Below are positions 57,696 to 64,000 of a stretch of 64,000 nt of DNA, piece after piece. Positions within the stretch are counted from its first letter, which is position 1, and the number at the start of each line of letters is the position of its first letter. The notes under the pieces were generated by a model, which saw only the letters and a program-made list of their open reading frames with translations, was not told the origin of the DNA and searched no databases. Source of the DNA: Streptomyces caelestis (GTDB lineage: Bacteria > Actinomycetota > Actinomycetes > Streptomycetales > Streptomycetaceae); assembly GCF_014205255.1 (NCBI RefSeq), contig NZ_JACHNE010000001.1, forward strand, positions 5,580,001-5,644,000, read 5' to 3'. The position numbers and the translations under genes are program-made.

Positions 57696-60023
57696 ATGAA
57701 CGAAGCGGAGCGGATCGGACCCATGGGACGAGCGGAAGAGAGACGCGCCAGACAGCGCGGTGGGCGCCGGGCGGCACCCAAGCGCCGCCGTTCGTCGGGC
57801 GCGGCCGGGAAGAGCGGCATACGCAGACTCTTCACCTGGAAGAAGATCCTCGGCACCTTCCTCGGCCTGTGCCTGCTCGGCATGGGCGCCTTCATCGTGC
57901 TGTACATGATGATCGGGATCCCCGAGGGGAACGCCGACGCCAAGCGGCAGAGCAACATCTACAAGTACAGCGACGGTTCGATCATGGCCCGCGACGGCAA
58001 GGTCAACCGTGAGGTCGTCGACCTGTCCAGGGTCCCCAAGGACGTGCGGCTGACCTTCGTCGCGGCCGAGAACAAGACCTTCTACAAGGACGCCGGCGTC
58101 GACCTCAAGGGCACCGCCCGCGGCCTGCTCAACACGCTCTCGGGCAAGGGGGCGCAGGGCGGTTCGACGATCACCCAGCAGTACGTCAAGAACTACTACC
58201 TGACGCAGGAACAGACCGTCTCGCGCAAGCTGAAGGAACTGGTCATCTCGCTGAAGCTGGACCGGGAGAAGTCCAAGGACTACATCCTCGCCGGCTACAT
58301 CAACACCAGCTACTACGGCCGCAACGCCTACGGCATCCAGGCCGCCGCCCAGGCCTACTACCGCACCGACGCCGAGAAGCTCACGGTCGCGCAGGGCGCC
58401 TACCTCGCCGCGCTGCTCCAGGCCCCGAGCCAGTACGACTGGGCCGTCGCCTCCCCGACCGGTAAGAAGCTGGTGAAGGCGCGCTGGAACTACGTCCTGG
58501 ACAACATGGTCGAGGAGGGCTGGCTCAGCCGGTCCGAGCGCGCCGACATGAAGTTCCCGGAGCCGAAGGAGCCCAGGCCCGCCCCCGGTATGGAGGGCCA
58601 GAAGGGCTACCTGGTCAACGCGGCCAACGCGGCACTGGAGAAGCAGCTCGTCGCCGAGGGCACCGCGGACAGCACCAAGGAAGCCGAGGCGATGGTCAAC
58701 GCCGGCGGCTGGACCGTCACGCTCAACATCGACAAGAAGAAGCAGGCGGCGCTGGAGAAGTCCGTCAAGCAGCAGCTGACCAGCAAGCTCGATCCCGGCA
58801 AGCGCAAGGTCGACGGGAACGTCCAGGCCGGTGCCGCGTCCGTGAACCCCAAGACGGGCGCCGTGGTCGCGATGTACGGCGGCGTGGACTACTTCAAGCA
58901 CTACACCAACAACGCGACCCGCTCCGACTACCAGCCCGCCTCCACCTTCAAGCCGGTCATCCTCGCCGCGGCCCTGGAGGAGCAGGCGAAGACGCAGGAC
59001 GGCAAGCCGATCACCGCCAACACGATCTACGACGGCACGAGCAAGCGCCAGGTCGTGGACAACGGCAGCGAGGTCGGCTTCGCCCCCGAGAACGAGGACG
59101 ACGAGAACTACGGGGATATCACCGTCCAGAGGGCGATGAACAAGTCCGTCAACTCCGTCTTCGCGCAGATGGGCGTCGACGTCGGCATGACCGACGTGGT
59201 GGACGTCGCCGGCAAACTCGGCATGGACACCAAGAACATGGAGGCCGTGCCCGCCCAGACGCTGGGCAGCATGGGCGCGAGCCCCCTGGAGATGGCGGGT
59301 GTCTACGCGACCCTCGCCAACCACGGGAAGAAGGTCTCCCCGGCCCTCGTGAAGTCGGCGGAGCACCTGAACAAGACGGTCACCATGCCCGACCCGGTCG
59401 GCGACCAGGCCATCAGCCGAGAGGCCGCCGACACGGTGACCTCGGTGCTGACCGGCGTGGTCGACGACGGTACGGCGCAGGCGTCCGTGCGGAACAACCC
59501 CAACCGCGACGGCCAGCAGGTCGCGGGCAAGACCGGTACGTCCGACAACAACAAGTCGGCCTGGTTCACCGGCTACACGCCGAACCTGGTCACCTCGGTC
59601 GGCCTGTTCGGCGAGGACGCCAAGACCCACGCACAGGTCCCGATGTACAAGGCGGGCGGCGAGCCGCGGGTCAACGGCGGTGGCTTCCCGGCGCAGATCT
59701 GGGCGGCGTACACCTTCGGCGTGATGGGCGACGTCAGCAAGTTCGACCTGGACACCCAGCAGGGCGCGGCCGTCCAGCCGACGTGGACGCCGACACCCAC
59801 CCGGGAGCCGACCAAGGAGCCCACGCAGGAGCCGACGACCAAGGAGCCGTCGTCGTCACCGCCACCGACGACGGAGGAGCCGAGCAGCTCGCCGCCGCCG
59901 AGCCCGTCGACGTCATCGCCCACCTTCACTCCGCCGACGGCCCCGGCGACGACACCGCCGGCCGACGGCGGCGGCGATCCGTTCGACCCGGTCAAGCCGG
60001 GCGACGGACGGGTCGAACAGTAG
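57696..60023 (+). CDS. Bifunctional class A penicillin-binding protein
   Basis: 775 residues. Basic cytoplasmic tail, one membrane helix (LGTFLGLCLLGMGAFIVLYM, about 52-71), GT51 glycosyltransferase domain (~95-280) with catalytic Glu in VAAENKTFYKDAG and GGSTITQQYVKNYY, then the transpeptidase domain (~350-660) with S416-T-F-K419 (QPASTFKP), S-V-N in NKSVNSVFAQMG and K612-T-G-T. A long Thr/Pro/Ser/Glu-rich tail (~680-775) follows. It polymerises and crosslinks peptidoglycan. An alternative start is the ATG at 57723 (MGRAEERRARQRG). It ends at a strong hairpin. Confidence 0.95.
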   Translation: MNEAERIGPMGRAEERRARQRGGRRAAPKRRRSSGAAGKSGIRRLFTWKKILGTFLGLCLLGMGAFIVLYMMIGIPEGNADAKRQSNIYKYSDGSIMARDGKVNREVVDLSRVPKDVRLTFVAAENKTFYKDAGVDLKGTARGLLNTLSGKGAQGGSTITQQYVKNYYLTQEQTVSRKLKELVISLKLDREKSKDYILAGYINTSYYGRNAYGIQAAAQAYYRTDAEKLTVAQGAYLAALLQAPSQYDWAVASPTGKKLVKARWNYVLDNMVEEGWLSRSERADMKFPEPKEPRPAPGMEGQKGYLVNAANAALEKQLVAEGTADSTKEAEAMVNAGGWTVTLNIDKKKQAALEKSVKQQLTSKLDPGKRKVDGNVQAGAASVNPKTGAVVAMYGGVDYFKHYTNNATRSDYQPASTFKPVILAAALEEQAKTQDGKPITANTIYDGTSKRQVVDNGSEVGFAPENEDDENYGDITVQRAMNKSVNSVFAQMGVDVGMTDVVDVAGKLGMDTKNMEAVPAQTLGSMGASPLEMAGVYATLANHGKKVSPALVKSAEHLNKTVTMPDPVGDQAISREAADTVTSVLTGVVDDGTAQASVRNNPNRDGQQVAGKTGTSDNNKSAWFTGYTPNLVTSVGLFGEDAKTHAQVPMYKAGGEPRVNGGGFPAQIWAAYTFGVMGDVSKFDLDTQQGAAVQPTWTPTPTREPTKEPTQEPTTKEPSSSPPPTTEEPSSSPPPSPSTSSPTFTPPTAPATTPPADGGGDPFDPVKPGDGRVEQ

Positions 60024-60027
60024 GAGG

Positions 60028-60071
60028 CACGGAGAGGGGCGCCCGGCGAACACCGGGCGCCCTTCTCCGTG
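60028..60071 (+). terminator. Hairpin after the PBP gene
   Basis: CACGGAGAGGGGCGCCCGG pairs with CCGGGCGCCCTTCTCCGTG (19 bp, one G-U) around a six-base loop, four bases after the PBP stop. The AAGGAGAGG ribosome site of the next small gene begins right after the stem. Confidence 0.8.
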
Positions 60072-60084
60072 AAGGAGAGGCATC

Positions 60085-60219
60085 ATGCTGGTCGCCGTAC
60101 CGGCCACCACCGTCTTGGCCGTCGGTGTTCTGATCGCCAAGGTCGTCAAGATCTCGTGGACCAAGCGGGTGCGGCCGGCGGATGAGGCCCACATCAGCCG
60201 GAGAGCATCCATGCGTTGA
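60085..60219 (+). CDS. 44-residue membrane peptide
   Basis: Starts MLVAVPATTVLAVGVLIAKV, continues VKISWTKRVRPADEAHIS and ends RRASMR: one hydrophobic helix with a basic cytoplasmic-type end. AAGGAGAGG five bases before the ATG is among the best ribosome sites in the window, and a second hairpin follows the stop, so the gene looks real. Function unknown; perhaps an accessory of the penicillin-binding protein encoded upstream. Confidence 0.65.
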   Translation: MLVAVPATTVLAVGVLIAKVVKISWTKRVRPADEAHISRRASMR

Positions 60220-60236
60220 GAAACGCCCGCGACGGA

Positions 60237-60271
60237 AGGACCGCCCCCGACGAAGCTCCGGGGGCGGTCCT
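60237..60271. terminator. Bidirectional hairpin terminator
   Basis: AGGACCGCCCCCG pairs perfectly with CGGGGGCGGTCCT (13 bp) around a nine-base loop between the small peptide gene and the convergent SpoIIE-family gene. Confidence 0.8.
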
Positions 60272-60301
60272 GTGCCGGTGGCCGTCACGCGTCCGACACG
60301 G

Positions 60302-62446
60302 TCAGCTGCGGTTGAGCTCGAACCAGACGACCTTGCCGGTGCTGAGCCGGGTCGCGCCCCAGCGCCGGGCCAGCCGGTTCACCAGGTACAGCCCGCGTCC
60401 GCCCTCGTCCGTGGCGCGCGCCTGCCGCAGGCGCGGCAACTGCGGGACGTCGTCCCCCACTTCGCAGCGCAGGACGTCCGTCCGCAGCAGCCGGAGCGTG
60501 ACCGGCCGGGAGGCGTACCGCACGGCGTTCGTCACGACCTCGCTGACCAGCAGCTCGACCGAGTCGCTGAGCTCCTCCAGGCCCCAGCGCTGCAGCGCGC
60601 GCCGGGCCAGCCGGCGGGCCCGGCCGGGGGCGGCGTCCTCCGGCTCCAGGAACCAGTACGCCACATCGCTGGGCGCGATGCCGTCGAAGCGGGCGGCGAG
60701 CAGCGCGATGTCGTCGTCCCGGTCGCCCGGGCCGAGCATGTCGAGCACCTCGTCGCACAGCGCTTCCAGGGGCGGCGGATGGTCCGGCCCGGTGAGCTGC
60801 GCGACCGCGGCGAGCTTCTCCCGCAGCTGCTCGATGCCGGTCCACACGTCCCGCAGCCGGGACTCGACCAGGCCGTCGGTGTACAGCAGCAGGGTCGCAC
60901 CGGCGGGCGCGTCCAGCTCCACGGCCTCGAAGTCCACGCCGCCGACCCCGATGGGGGCACCGGCCGGCACGCGCAGCACCTCGGCCCGGCCGCCCAGGTG
61001 GAGCAGAACGGGCGGCGGGTGACCGGCGTTGGCGATGGTGATGCGGTGCGATACCGGGTCGTAGACCGCGTAGAGGCAGGTCGCCATGCGGTCCACGCCG
61101 AGGCGCTGGGCCTGTTCGTCGAGGTGGTGCAGGACCTCCTGCGGCGGCAGATCGAGACCGGCGAGGGTCTGGGCGGTGGTGCGCAGCTGGCCCATGATGG
61201 CGGCCGAGGTCATGGAGTGGCCCATGACGTCACCGACGACCAGGGCGACCCGGCTGCCGGGCAGCGGGATGGCGTCGTACCAGTCGCCGCCGACCCGGGC
61301 CGTCTCCGCGGCGGGCAGGTACCGCGAGGCGAGTCGCACGCCCGTGGGACGGGGCAGCGTCTCGGGCAGCATCGTGCGCTGGAGCTCGTCCGCGATGTAG
61401 GCCTCGCGGCCGTACAGCACGGCCTTGTCGATGCCCAGAGCGCTGTGCGTGGCGAGCTGGGCGGCCACCAGCAGGTCGTCCGGCTCGAAGGCGATGCGCT
61501 CGGGACGGCGCAGGAACAGGGCGGCACCGATGACCCGGCGCCGGCCGCGAAGCGGCGCGAGGATCGCGCGCTGCCCGTCGGGCACGGCGAACTCACCGTC
61601 CTCACCGAGCAGTTCGGGCAGCGCGGCGCGCGCCGCCGGGGCGTCGGTGAAGACCGGGCGCACGCCCCGCAGCACCTCGGCCAGCGCGCTGCCGGGCCGC
61701 ACCTCGCACAACTCGGCGCCGACCGTGTCCAGCTCGTTCGGCTCGGGCTGCGCGGCCGGCAGGAAGCCGTTCTCGGTGTCGCGCTCGGCCGGTATCCGGT
61801 CGGTGCGGCGCAGCCGCAGCACCAGCGGGCCGGTGGGCCGCTCGTCGCCGACGGGCAGCGGATCGCGCAGATAGACCAGGATCGCGTCGGAGAAGGTGGG
61901 CACGGTGGCCCGGCACAGGCCCATCACGATCTCGTCGAGATCGATGCCGCGGGCGATCCGCCGGGTGGCGGCACCCACGAAGCGCAGCCGGTCGCCGTCC
62001 CGCCGCATCGGCGTGGGCCGGCCGGGCGGCAGGCTCTGGCCGCTGCGGCGCTCCTGGCCGTCGGGATCGGGTGTCGGCCGGTCCTGTCCGTCGGCCGGCT
62101 GGACCGGAATGCCATCTGGGGCGGGCCGAGGCCGAGGAGTGTCGCGCTCGGCGGTCTGCTCGGTACCCGGCTGGGAATGCTCGGAGACGGGGTCGCTCAC
62201 GGTGTCCTTGCCCTTGCCGAACGGCGTGGAGGTGCCCGGCTCCGACGTGCCCGGCGTGGTGTGCGCCGTCGTGAGCGGAGCGGTGACGTCGCCGCCGCAG
62301 CGGCCCTGTACCGGTAAGGTGCCCGCGCCGGGCGCATGCGCCGGTGTCGAGGTATGCACGAGCGCCCCGCGGGGGTCCGCGGGGTCGACGCCCGGCTGTG
62401 GGCGTTCGAAGGAGATCGGCTGCTCCGTCACGCGTGTCGAATCCAT
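60302..62446 (-). CDS. GAF-SpoIIE (PP2C) phosphatase with HATPase anti-sigma domain
   Basis: 714 residues. Disordered N-terminus (~150 residues), a GAF domain (~155-340: LRFVGAATRRIARGIDLDEI, AILAPLRGRRRVIGAALFLR), SpoIIE/RsbU phosphatase domain (~365-580) with metal-binding Asp in ARVGGDWYDAIPLPGSRVAL, GDVMGHSMTSAAIMGQLR and LLYTDGLVESRL, and a C-terminal RsbW-like ATPase (~600-710) with N-box EVVTNAVRYA and DEGGRGLYLVNRL. A fused phosphatase/kinase of this type acts on anti-anti-sigma factors. A sigma-B-type promoter lies upstream. Confidence 0.94.
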   Translation of the reverse strand: MDSTRVTEQPISFERPQPGVDPADPRGALVHTSTPAHAPGAGTLPVQGRCGGDVTAPLTTAHTTPGTSEPGTSTPFGKGKDTVSDPVSEHSQPGTEQTAERDTPRPRPAPDGIPVQPADGQDRPTPDPDGQERRSGQSLPPGRPTPMRRDGDRLRFVGAATRRIARGIDLDEIVMGLCRATVPTFSDAILVYLRDPLPVGDERPTGPLVLRLRRTDRIPAERDTENGFLPAAQPEPNELDTVGAELCEVRPGSALAEVLRGVRPVFTDAPAARAALPELLGEDGEFAVPDGQRAILAPLRGRRRVIGAALFLRRPERIAFEPDDLLVAAQLATHSALGIDKAVLYGREAYIADELQRTMLPETLPRPTGVRLASRYLPAAETARVGGDWYDAIPLPGSRVALVVGDVMGHSMTSAAIMGQLRTTAQTLAGLDLPPQEVLHHLDEQAQRLGVDRMATCLYAVYDPVSHRITIANAGHPPPVLLHLGGRAEVLRVPAGAPIGVGGVDFEAVELDAPAGATLLLYTDGLVESRLRDVWTGIEQLREKLAAVAQLTGPDHPPPLEALCDEVLDMLGPGDRDDDIALLAARFDGIAPSDVAYWFLEPEDAAPGRARRLARRALQRWGLEELSDSVELLVSEVVTNAVRYASRPVTLRLLRTDVLRCEVGDDVPQLPRLRQARATDEGGRGLYLVNRLARRWGATRLSTGKVVWFELNRS

Positions 62447-62495
62447 CCGTCCGGGGCTGCACGCCAGAGGTGCAGTAGGTCCCGCCGAAACTCCG

Positions 62496-62521
62496 ATACC
62501 CGGAATACGTGTCCCAGGAAC
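62496..62521 (-). promoter_or_regulatory. Sigma-B-type promoter of the SpoIIE-family gene
   Basis: The minus strand reads GTTC-N16-GGGTAT (GTTC at 62521-62518, GGGTAT at 62501-62496), close to the Streptomyces SigB-family consensus GTTT-N14-16-GGGTAT. The -10 lies 50 bp before the ATG. Confidence 0.65.
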
Positions 62522-62747
62522 GGAATTCCCGCGTGGTCAGAGGTTGTTCCTGTGCCACCGGCGGACCGTCTGCGGCCCTGGGGGCCTGTGGCGCAGGCCC
62601 CGCCGGTGTTGCCCTCGTACCCCTCGCTCACGTCCTGCCGCCCCTCGGTGACGATCGGTCAAGCCCAGCGCGTGCTCCGGCAGTTGCCGCCGCGCGCCCT
62701 TGCGGAGGACGATCCTACGTTTCTTGCCCGGGGGCGCAGCAAGGGTC

Positions 62748-63440
62748 TCATGAGGACACATGCGCAGGCGTACGATCCCAGTCCTCCGGCAGTGACGGTA
62801 CCGTCCAGGACGGATCCGGGCGCCAATGCTGCCAGCCTTCCGAGAACGGCGGCCCCCACGCGCGGATCACCTCCACGGCGGCACGCCCGGCCGCCCGCAC
62901 CTTTTCGGCCTGCCGGTCGTCCATCAGCCCGTCCCGCAGAGCCTGGGCGAACTCGTCCTCGTCGCGCCAGTGCCAGGTGCGGTCCGGGTGCACCGAGATG
63001 TCCAGGAAATGATCGACGGAGTCCACCCCGCCCGCCCAACGGGCCAGCGGCTCCTCCAGGTTCACGTACCAGTTCTTGAACCGCCAGCCCGGCTCCCAGA
63101 ACAGCCACACCGACCAGGGCTCGGCGGGCCGGGCCAGCTTCAGCACGCCCGTGCCGAACCAGCGGTCGCGCTGCACGGTCCGCGGCTTGGTGTAGCGGGA
63201 CTCCAGCGGCTCCAGGTGCACGGGCGTGCCGTCGGCGAGCACGGGCCGCACGCACTGAGTGCCGGGCGCCAGCCACACGGCGAGCAGCTCCGCGTCGTCC
63301 CGAACGACGGTGACGGGACGCGCGATGTGGAAACGCGCGCCGCCGTTCTCCCGGTACCGCCACAGGATCTCGCTCCCGGGCTCCCAGAAGCCTGCCGCAC
63401 CACCCGTTTCCACGCGTCTCACCGCTTCACCGTCTGCCAT
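62748..63440 (-). CDS. DUF402 domain protein
   Basis: 230 residues. The DUF402 beta-barrel core (about 25-190: ILWRYRENGGARFHIARPVT, WLFWEPGWRFKNWYVNLEEP, VDSVDHFLDISVHPDRTWHW) contains the W-x-NLE-P and D-H-x-LDI motifs with the metal-site acidic residues. Relatives act as nucleoside-diphosphate phosphatases or RNA-binding FAU-1-like proteins; which applies is unknown. It is encoded upstream of the SpoIIE-family gene, with a 300-bp gap. Confidence 0.9.
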   Translation of the reverse strand: MADGEAVRRVETGGAAGFWEPGSEILWRYRENGGARFHIARPVTVVRDDAELLAVWLAPGTQCVRPVLADGTPVHLEPLESRYTKPRTVQRDRWFGTGVLKLARPAEPWSVWLFWEPGWRFKNWYVNLEEPLARWAGGVDSVDHFLDISVHPDRTWHWRDEDEFAQALRDGLMDDRQAEKVRAAGRAAVEVIRAWGPPFSEGWQHWRPDPSWTVPSLPEDWDRTPAHVSS

Positions 63441-63476
63441 GCACAGATATTAGGTGCCGTAGGCACACGACGCTGC

Positions 63477-63500
63477 GGCGCGTGTCACGGTTCACGCGCC
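63477..63500. terminator. Hairpin downstream of the fumarase gene
   Basis: GGCGCGTG pairs with CACGCGCC around an eight-base loop, 24 bp after the fumarase stop (minus strand). Confidence 0.5.
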
Positions 63501-63523
63501 GGGCGTACTCGCGCGAGGAACTG

Positions 63524-64000
63524 TCACGGGTGCGTCATCCGCAGGACATCCAGGGCCTCGTCGAGCTGCTCCAGGGTCAGGTCCCCGCGCTCGACGTACC
63601 CGCTGTCCAGCACGACCTGACGGATGGTCTTCCGCTCGGCCAGCGCCTTCTTGGCGACCTTCGCGGCCTCCTCGTAGCCGATGTACTTGTTGAGCGGCGT
63701 GACGACCGACGGGGAGGACTCGGCGTACTCCCGCGCCCGCTCGCGGTCGGCGGTGATGCCGTCGACGGTCCGGTCGGCGAGCAGCCGCGAGGCGCCCGCG
63801 AGCAGCCGCACGGACTCCAGCACGTTCTTCGCGATGACGGGCAGCATGACGTTGAGCTCGAAGTTCCCGGCGGCGCCGGCGGTGGCGACGGTGGCGTCGT
63901 TGCCGACTACCTGGGCGGCGACCATCAGAACGGCCTCCGGAATGACCGGATTCACCTTGCCCGGCATGATCGAGGAGCCGGGCTGGAGGTCGGGCAGGGC
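63524..64000 (-). CDS. fumC: Class II fumarate hydratase, C-terminal part (runs off the window)
   Basis: The last ~158 residues. GSSIMPGKVNPVIPEAVLMV is the signature of the fumarase/aspartase superfamily, whose mobile loop carries the catalytic serine. GNDATVATAGAAGNFELNVM and SLVTPLNKYIG-like SSPSVVTPLNKYIGYEEAAK match class II fumarases rather than aspartases or argininosuccinate lyases. It interconverts fumarate and malate in the TCA cycle. The N-terminus lies beyond the window. Confidence 0.9.
   Translation of the reverse strand, partial: ALPDLQPGSSIMPGKVNPVIPEAVLMVAAQVVGNDATVATAGAAGNFELNVMLPVIAKNVLESVRLLAGASRLLADRTVDGITADRERAREYAESSPSVVTPLNKYIGYEEAAKVAKKALAERKTIRQVVLDSGYVERGDLTLEQLDEALDVLRMTHP

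Overview
The window is 64 kb of very GC-rich actinobacterial chromosome, almost certainly Streptomyces. The evidence is strong third-position G/C bias, many GTG starts, several likely leaderless starts, Streptomyces-type families (MEDS/RsbA anti-sigma regulators, SpoIIE phosphatases, SPFH plus ribbon-helix-helix pair, PhoH with a PIN domain) and a GTP-dependent PEP carboxykinase. There is no phage or IS element, and I saw no rRNA or tRNA gene. Broken genes are unusually frequent: at least eight remnants, several with one- or two-base frameshifts.

Layout. 1-853: decaying tails of a glycosyltransferase-like and a galactose-oxidase-like gene. 850-8278: housekeeping genes (Mut7-C RNase, TetR regulator, hemolysin III, pckG, AlaA-type aminotransferase), ending in a proline/serine/threonine-rich membrane protein whose 3' end is tandemly duplicated. 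8745-16692: secreted serine protease, a D-amino-acid catabolism cluster (N-acyl-D-amino-acid deacylase, PLP deaminase, broken sugar kinase, IclR regulator, RidA) and a secreted M14 carboxypeptidase. 17034-20880: LuxR remnant, anti-sigma/MEDS protein, truncated ATPase, Nramp-related transporter and a GH18 chitinase tail.

20881-33325: a Tad/Flp (type IVb) pilus locus. It holds CpaB, CpaE, two TadE-type pseudopilins, CpaF, TadB, TadC, an embedded histidine kinase/response regulator pair, Flp pilin, TadG-like protein, a lipoprotein and an OmpA-domain protein; no prepilin peptidase gene is present. 33440-34110: a VapBC-like module. 34398-38984: the most unusual part. An 878-residue protein has N-terminal membrane segments, then a segment identical in its core (GQTAVEY) to the Flp pilin processing site, then a long Gly/Asp linker, then a C-terminal domain with a PD-(D/E)XK-like D..E-V-K motif. 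Its stop codon overlaps the start of an uncharacterised gene, and small acidic genes follow. I read this as a polymorphic-toxin/immunity locus whose toxin borrows a type IVb prepilin signal, next to the Tad machinery that could handle it.

39016-44514: DUF192 protein, a lipoprotein/secreted protein pair of unknown role, GNAT acetyltransferase, frameshifted methyltransferase and a winged-helix (AlkZ/YcaQ-like) protein. 45096-50224: uppS, phoH, SLT transglycosylase and AI-2E transporter. 50321-52496: ahpC-ahpD divergent from oxyR. 52592-57462: FtsX-type ABC exporter with PadR regulator, then SPFH and RHH genes. 57696-63440: bifunctional penicillin-binding protein, a 44-residue membrane peptide, SpoIIE/GAF phosphatase with a SigB-type promoter and DUF402 protein. 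The window ends inside a class II fumarase.
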